The translations under genes and the position numbers were made by a program. A stretch of 8,029 bases of DNA, taken from contig DNKR01000003.1 of assembly GCA_003497135.1 (NCBI GenBank), positions 12,723-20,751 of the forward strand, given 5' to 3'. Source of the DNA: Candidatus Uhrbacteria bacterium. Lineage in GTDB: Bacteria; Patescibacteriota; Patescibacteriia; UBA9934; UBA9568. Each line of letters opens with the position of its first letter. Position 1 is the first letter of the stretch. Under the pieces are notes generated by a model. The model had not been told where the DNA came from and made no database searches. It saw only the letters and a program-made list of their open reading frames with translations. Shown here in pieces: positions 4,772-8,029 of the stretch.

Positions 4772-6550
4772 ATGATAGTTGGCAAAAAGGGGTTGTTAAG
4801 TTCTGTTTCGTTTGGACGAGAACATCCTCGTCTTGATGTTTTTATAATTGTTGTTTCTGTTTTCGCTGTAATTATTTTTGCGCGTTTATTTTTTCTTCAA
4901 ATATTCCGCGCGCAGTTTTATCGCGCGCTTGCAAGCGGACAGCACGAAATTTTCAGCGAACTTTTTCCGGAACGGGGAGAAATACTTGCGTATGACCAGG
5001 GAGCCGGCGCTCCTGTTGTGTTTGCGGGCAATAAGCAGTTTGGTTTTGCGTATGCTGATCCAAGAAAGATAACTGACGCAGAAGCAACAGCCAACACTCT
5101 TGCGCAAGTGTTTGACAAAAAAATAGAAAACGAAGATGACGCGGCATGGGTTGAGGATCTTAAAAACCGTTTATCAAAAAAAGACGATCCGTATGAGCCG
5201 ATAATGAAGCGGGTAGAGGACGATAAGCTGAACCAATTAGACGAGCTTGATTTGCCCGGCATTTATTATGTGCGTGAACAATCGCGAGTGTATCCGGAGG
5301 GAGGACTGGGCGGGCATATTCTTGGGTTTGTAGGGAGTGACACTGACGGAAGTTTTGCAGGCAAGTACGGTGTCGAGGGTTATTTTGACAGTTTGCTTTC
5401 AGGCGAAGCGGGTTTTGCCGAGTCAGTGCGAGACGCAGCTGGCCGCATAATAGCTTTTGCAAAAAATGATTTTACTCCTGCAAAAGACGGCGCAGATATA
5501 GTGCTTACAATTGACAGGACTCTGCAATATGTCGTATGCACAAAATTGCGCGATGCAGTGCGAAAGCACGGCGCTGATGGGGGTTCGGTAATTATTATTG
5601 AACCAAGCACCGGGAGGATTCTTGCAATGTGCGGTTCGCCTGATTTTGATCCAAACGAATATGCAAAACAAAATTCAGTGAGCGTATACAACAATCCGGC
5701 GATTTTTCTTGACTATGAGCCTGGGTCTGTTTTTAAACCGATAACAATGTCAATGGCGCTTGACCGAGGGGTTTTGTCACCATACGACACATACGAAGAT
5801 ACCGGCCTTATTGTCATTGATGGGCACGAGATAAAAAATTCAGACGAGGCAGCGCACGGAACACAGACAATGACGCAGGTTCTTGAGCAGTCGCTTAACA
5901 CAGGCGCGATTTATTCTATGCGCAAAGTCGGGCGCGATATTTTTCAAAAGTATGTCAGCGATTATGGCTTTGGCAAACTGACAGGTATTGAACTTGACAC
6001 AGAATCAAATGGGAATGTCTCAACTCTTAACGAGCCAAGCGAAGTTTATTCTGCGACTGCTTCTTACGGGCAGGGGATTACCGTTACTCCTCTCCAGCTT
6101 GCAATGGCTTACGCGGCAATTGCAAACAGCGGAAAGCTTATGAAGCCGATGATTGTAGATGAAATCCGTTATTCTGACGGAACAGTAGAAAAAAGATCTC
6201 CGCAAACAGTACGGCAAGTAATTTCTGAAAAAGCCGCGAGAACGCTTGGAGCAATGTTAGTATCGGTTGTTGAACGCGGGCATGGAACAAAAGCAGGTGT
6301 TTCGGGCTACTACATTGCAGGCAAAACAGGAACTGCGCAGATTCCGCGAAAAGACGGCCGCGGTTATGAGGAGAACGCGGCAATCGGGACTTTTGCAGGG
6401 TTCGGGCCTGCTAGTGATCCAAAATTCGCAATGGTTGTGCGAATTGACAGGCCAAGAACAACGATTTGGGCGGAAAGCACTGCAGCTCCGCTTTTTGGCG
6501 ATTTAGCAAAATATCTGATACAGTATTATCGTATTCCTAAAGAAAGATAG
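4772..6550 (+). CDS. Class B penicillin-binding protein, FtsI/PBP2-type D,D-transpeptidase
   Basis: The 592-aa product crosslinks peptidoglycan stem peptides outside the membrane. A short cytoplasmic tail is followed by one uncleaved membrane helix (about 22-44), the non-catalytic pedestal domain (about 60-235, including YYVREQSRVYPEG and GHILGFVG at 181-188) and the transpeptidase domain. The active-site motifs are all present: SVFK (319-322, nucleophile Ser319), SLN (374-376) and KTGT (518-521), with the PBP-typical SYGQGI at 431-436. There is no glycosyltransferase domain, which makes it class B. Linkage to murF recalls the ftsI-murE-murF order of division and cell-wall clusters, favouring an FtsI (septal) role, but an elongation PBP2 is possible; murE is absent between them. 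The usual RG-I-DRNG entry to the pedestal reads ERGEILAYDQ here. It starts 6 nt after the previous stop, without a Shine-Dalgarno. Confidence 0.95.
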   Translation: MIVGKKGLLSSVSFGREHPRLDVFIIVVSVFAVIIFARLFFLQIFRAQFYRALASGQHEIFSELFPERGEILAYDQGAGAPVVFAGNKQFGFAYADPRKITDAEATANTLAQVFDKKIENEDDAAWVEDLKNRLSKKDDPYEPIMKRVEDDKLNQLDELDLPGIYYVREQSRVYPEGGLGGHILGFVGSDTDGSFAGKYGVEGYFDSLLSGEAGFAESVRDAAGRIIAFAKNDFTPAKDGADIVLTIDRTLQYVVCTKLRDAVRKHGADGGSVIIIEPSTGRILAMCGSPDFDPNEYAKQNSVSVYNNPAIFLDYEPGSVFKPITMSMALDRGVLSPYDTYEDTGLIVIDGHEIKNSDEAAHGTQTMTQVLEQSLNTGAIYSMRKVGRDIFQKYVSDYGFGKLTGIELDTESNGNVSTLNEPSEVYSATASYGQGITVTPLQLAMAYAAIANSGKLMKPMIVDEIRYSDGTVEKRSPQTVRQVISEKAARTLGAMLVSVVERGHGTKAGVSGYYIAGKTGTAQIPRKDGRGYEENAAIGTFAGFGPASDPKFAMVVRIDRPRTTIWAESTAAPLFGDLAKYLIQYYRIPKER

Positions 6551-6558
6551 AAAATTAT

Positions 6559-7875
6559 ATGAAAAAAATGGTTATATTTCTGATTGGCGTTCTTGCACAC
6601 GGATTTATCAAAGCGCACAAGCCAAAGATTGTTGCTGTAACCGGTTCTGTTGGTAAAACATCCGCAAAGTTTGCAATGCAAGCTGTTTTGGCTTCAAAAT
6701 TCAAAGTCAGATCCAGTTTTGCTAACTACAACAACGAAGTCGGAGTTCCGCTTACGATTTTTGGATCAAAAAGCGCAGGGGACTCTGTGTTTGGTTGGGC
6801 GAAGATTCTTGTCTTAGCTTTTTTACACCTGATTTTCAAAAGAAAATCCGAGTATCCTGATTTGCTTGTGTTGGAATACGGTGCAGATAGACCCGGGGAT
6901 ATTGCGAAACTTTGTTCAATTGCAAGGCCTGATGTCAGTGTTATTACAGCTGTATCAACAGTGCATGCGGAAAGATTTGCAAGCATAGACGAAATTGCGC
7001 TTGAAAAAGCTGAATTAATAAAATGCTTAAAACCGGACGGTCTTGCGGTGTTAAACATTGACGACCAGCTCGTCGCGCGAATGCATCCGCTGACAAGCGC
7101 AAAAGTGCAAACATACGGATTCAAAGACGGATCGGATTTTCAAGCAAAAGACTATTCGCTTGAAGCGCTCCCGCAAACAGACGGATCGTTTGATGTAAAA
7201 GACGAATTTTCAAAAATCAATTTTACTGTAATTCACAAAGATTCAGATTACGCTGTAGAAATTGCAAACGCGATAGGACAGCATAATTGCAGTGCCGCAC
7301 TTGCGGCTATTGCTGTTGGAATGCATTTTGGAATTTCTGTTGAGCAATCAATACAATCATTGCGCGCGCATTATTATCCGCCAAACGGCCGAATGAGGCC
7401 AATTGGCGGAGTTAAAGGATCGTTGATCATTGATGACACATACAATGCCGCGCCTATGGCAATGCTTGCGGCTCTTGATACTTTAGCGGAGCTAACTCCA
7501 GCAAGCGAAAGGCAACGCATTGCAGTACTTGGCAGTATGGCAGAGCTTGGCAAGTATACTGTTGACGAGCATCGCAAAGCAGGGGCAAAAGCAGCGGAGC
7601 TTGGAATTGATAAACTGATTTGCGTTGGAGAGGAAGCGCGGGATATTTGCAGAGGCGCGATTGATGCTGGAATGGATAAAAATAAAACAATTGAGTTCTC
7701 AAATTCAGTTGAAGCAGGGAGGTATTTAGACAGCGATGTTGAAAAAGGCGATATTGTTTTGGTCAAAGGATCGCAGAGAATGCGCATGGAAAAAACCGTT
7801 AAAGATATAATGGCAGAACCGCTTAGAGCAGGCGAGCTTCTTGTGCGCCAGTATGGCAAATGGCTTGAGACATAA
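6559..7875 (+). CDS. murF: MurF-type UDP-MurNAc-tripeptide:D-Ala-D-Ala ligase lacking the usual N-terminal domain
   Basis: The 438-aa protein adds D-Ala-D-Ala to the UDP-MurNAc-tripeptide, the last cytoplasmic step of precursor synthesis. The ATP loop TGSVGKTS is at 28-35 (Lys33), NYNNEVGVPLT at 57-66, LEYGADRPGDI at 105-115, His136 in the conserved VHAERF, and Lys150 is the likely carbamylated Mg-binding lysine. QHNCSAALAA is at 241-250, DDTYNAAPMAM at 292-302 and VLGSMAELG at 323-331, all diagnostic for MurF in the central and C-terminal ligase domains. Typical MurF has its ATP loop near residue 107, after a domain that holds the UDP-MurNAc end of the substrate; here only about 27 residues precede it, and they form a hydrophobic segment (MVIFLIGVLAHGFI, 4-17) that could touch the membrane. 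The gene follows the PBP after 8 nt and ends at a terminator. CapB/PgsB-type ligases are a less likely alternative. Confidence 0.92.
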   Translation: MKKMVIFLIGVLAHGFIKAHKPKIVAVTGSVGKTSAKFAMQAVLASKFKVRSSFANYNNEVGVPLTIFGSKSAGDSVFGWAKILVLAFLHLIFKRKSEYPDLLVLEYGADRPGDIAKLCSIARPDVSVITAVSTVHAERFASIDEIALEKAELIKCLKPDGLAVLNIDDQLVARMHPLTSAKVQTYGFKDGSDFQAKDYSLEALPQTDGSFDVKDEFSKINFTVIHKDSDYAVEIANAIGQHNCSAALAAIAVGMHFGISVEQSIQSLRAHYYPPNGRMRPIGGVKGSLIIDDTYNAAPMAMLAALDTLAELTPASERQRIAVLGSMAELGKYTVDEHRKAGAKAAELGIDKLICVGEEARDICRGAIDAGMDKNKTIEFSNSVEAGRYLDSDVEKGDIVLVKGSQRMRMEKTVKDIMAEPLRAGELLVRQYGKWLET

Positions 7876-7892
7876 CTGGTTTAATTAAAGAG

Positions 7893-7931
7893 AAACGCAC
7901 CGCACTGGCAAAGACGCTGTTTGGTGCGTTT
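7893..7931. terminator. Bidirectional intrinsic terminator after murF
   Basis: AAACGCACC (7893-7901) pairs perfectly with GGTGCGTTT (7923-7931) around a 21-nt loop; the plus strand continues TTTGTTTC, giving a T-run of six at 7929-7934. On the minus strand the stem is followed by CTCTTTAATTAA, so it can also serve the gene entering from the right. The loop is longer than usual. A second 10-bp pairing, 7896-7905 with 7940-7949, competes for the same left arm. Confidence 0.7.
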
Positions 7932-7960
7932 TTTGTTTCGTGCGGTGCGCGCGTTTGCAA

Positions 7961-8029
7961 TCAGTTTTTCGTCAGAGGATGCGTCCAGGGTACTCGCACA
8001 TTGGAGCCGTCCAGGAAGACGGCCGTGTG
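7961..8029 (-). CDS. Possible C-terminal end of a gene entering from the right edge
   Basis: The minus strand reads 22 codons (HTAVFLDGSNVRVPWTHPLTKN) before a TGA at 7963-7961, followed within about 30-60 nt by the bidirectional terminator. The codons look like ordinary coding sequence and the position fits a convergent gene end. The stretch is too short to identify or to exclude chance, since an open run of this length is common in GC-rich DNA. Confidence 0.35.
   Translation of the reverse strand, partial: HTAVFLDGSNVRVPWTHPLTKN

Overview
The window looks like part of a small-genome bacterium, most likely of the Candidate Phyla Radiation (Patescibacteria, perhaps the Parcubacteria group). 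This is inferred from a MurF that lacks the usual N-terminal domain, very short gaps between genes, Shine-Dalgarno-poor starts, and short hypothetical genes packed next to cell-wall genes. No 16S rRNA or other decisive marker is present, so the placement is tentative.

Layout. (1) 1-283, minus strand: start of a [2Fe-2S] subunit of the molybdenum hydroxylase (xanthine dehydrogenase / CO dehydrogenase small subunit) family, running off the left edge. (2) 284-583: intergenic, without a convincing gene. It holds a candidate minus-strand promoter, a 15-bp periodic AGAGGT repeat, a cluster of ATTCGTG-type direct and inverted repeats, and a plus-strand promoter that ends almost on the next start codon. 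(3) 584-3066, plus strand: a two-gene unit of a CobO/BtuR-type corrinoid adenosyltransferase and an eight-helix membrane PAS histidine kinase with no adjacent response regulator. (4) 3072-3144, minus strand: tRNA-Pro(CGG), convergent with the kinase. (5) 3145-3306: tRNA promoter, a perfect GC-rich hairpin and a probable bidirectional terminator. (6) 3307-3897, minus strand: an unrecognised 196-aa protein with a textbook promoter and Shine-Dalgarno. (7) 3898-4018: divergent promoter region. (8) 4019-7875, plus strand: a tight four-gene unit of two small acidic unknown proteins, a class B penicillin-binding protein (FtsI/PBP2 type) and MurF. (9) 7876-8029: a bidirectional terminator and probably the last codons of a minus-strand gene entering from the right.

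How the genes work together. MurF makes the UDP-MurNAc-pentapeptide precursor and the class B PBP crosslinks the polymer made from it, so the 4019-7875 unit is a cell-wall module. The two unknown small proteins lead that unit and may be co-expressed for that reason only. The corrinoid adenosyltransferase would make coenzyme B12 from salvaged corrinoid. The function of the adjacent kinase cannot be read from the sequence.

The window contains no recognisable new defence, mobile or CRISPR system. The most unusual signals are regulatory. Both plus-strand units appear to be transcribed as leaderless or nearly leaderless mRNAs, and their internal genes start 3-11 nt after the preceding stop without a Shine-Dalgarno. 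The two minus-strand genes whose starts are visible have clear Shine-Dalgarno sequences.
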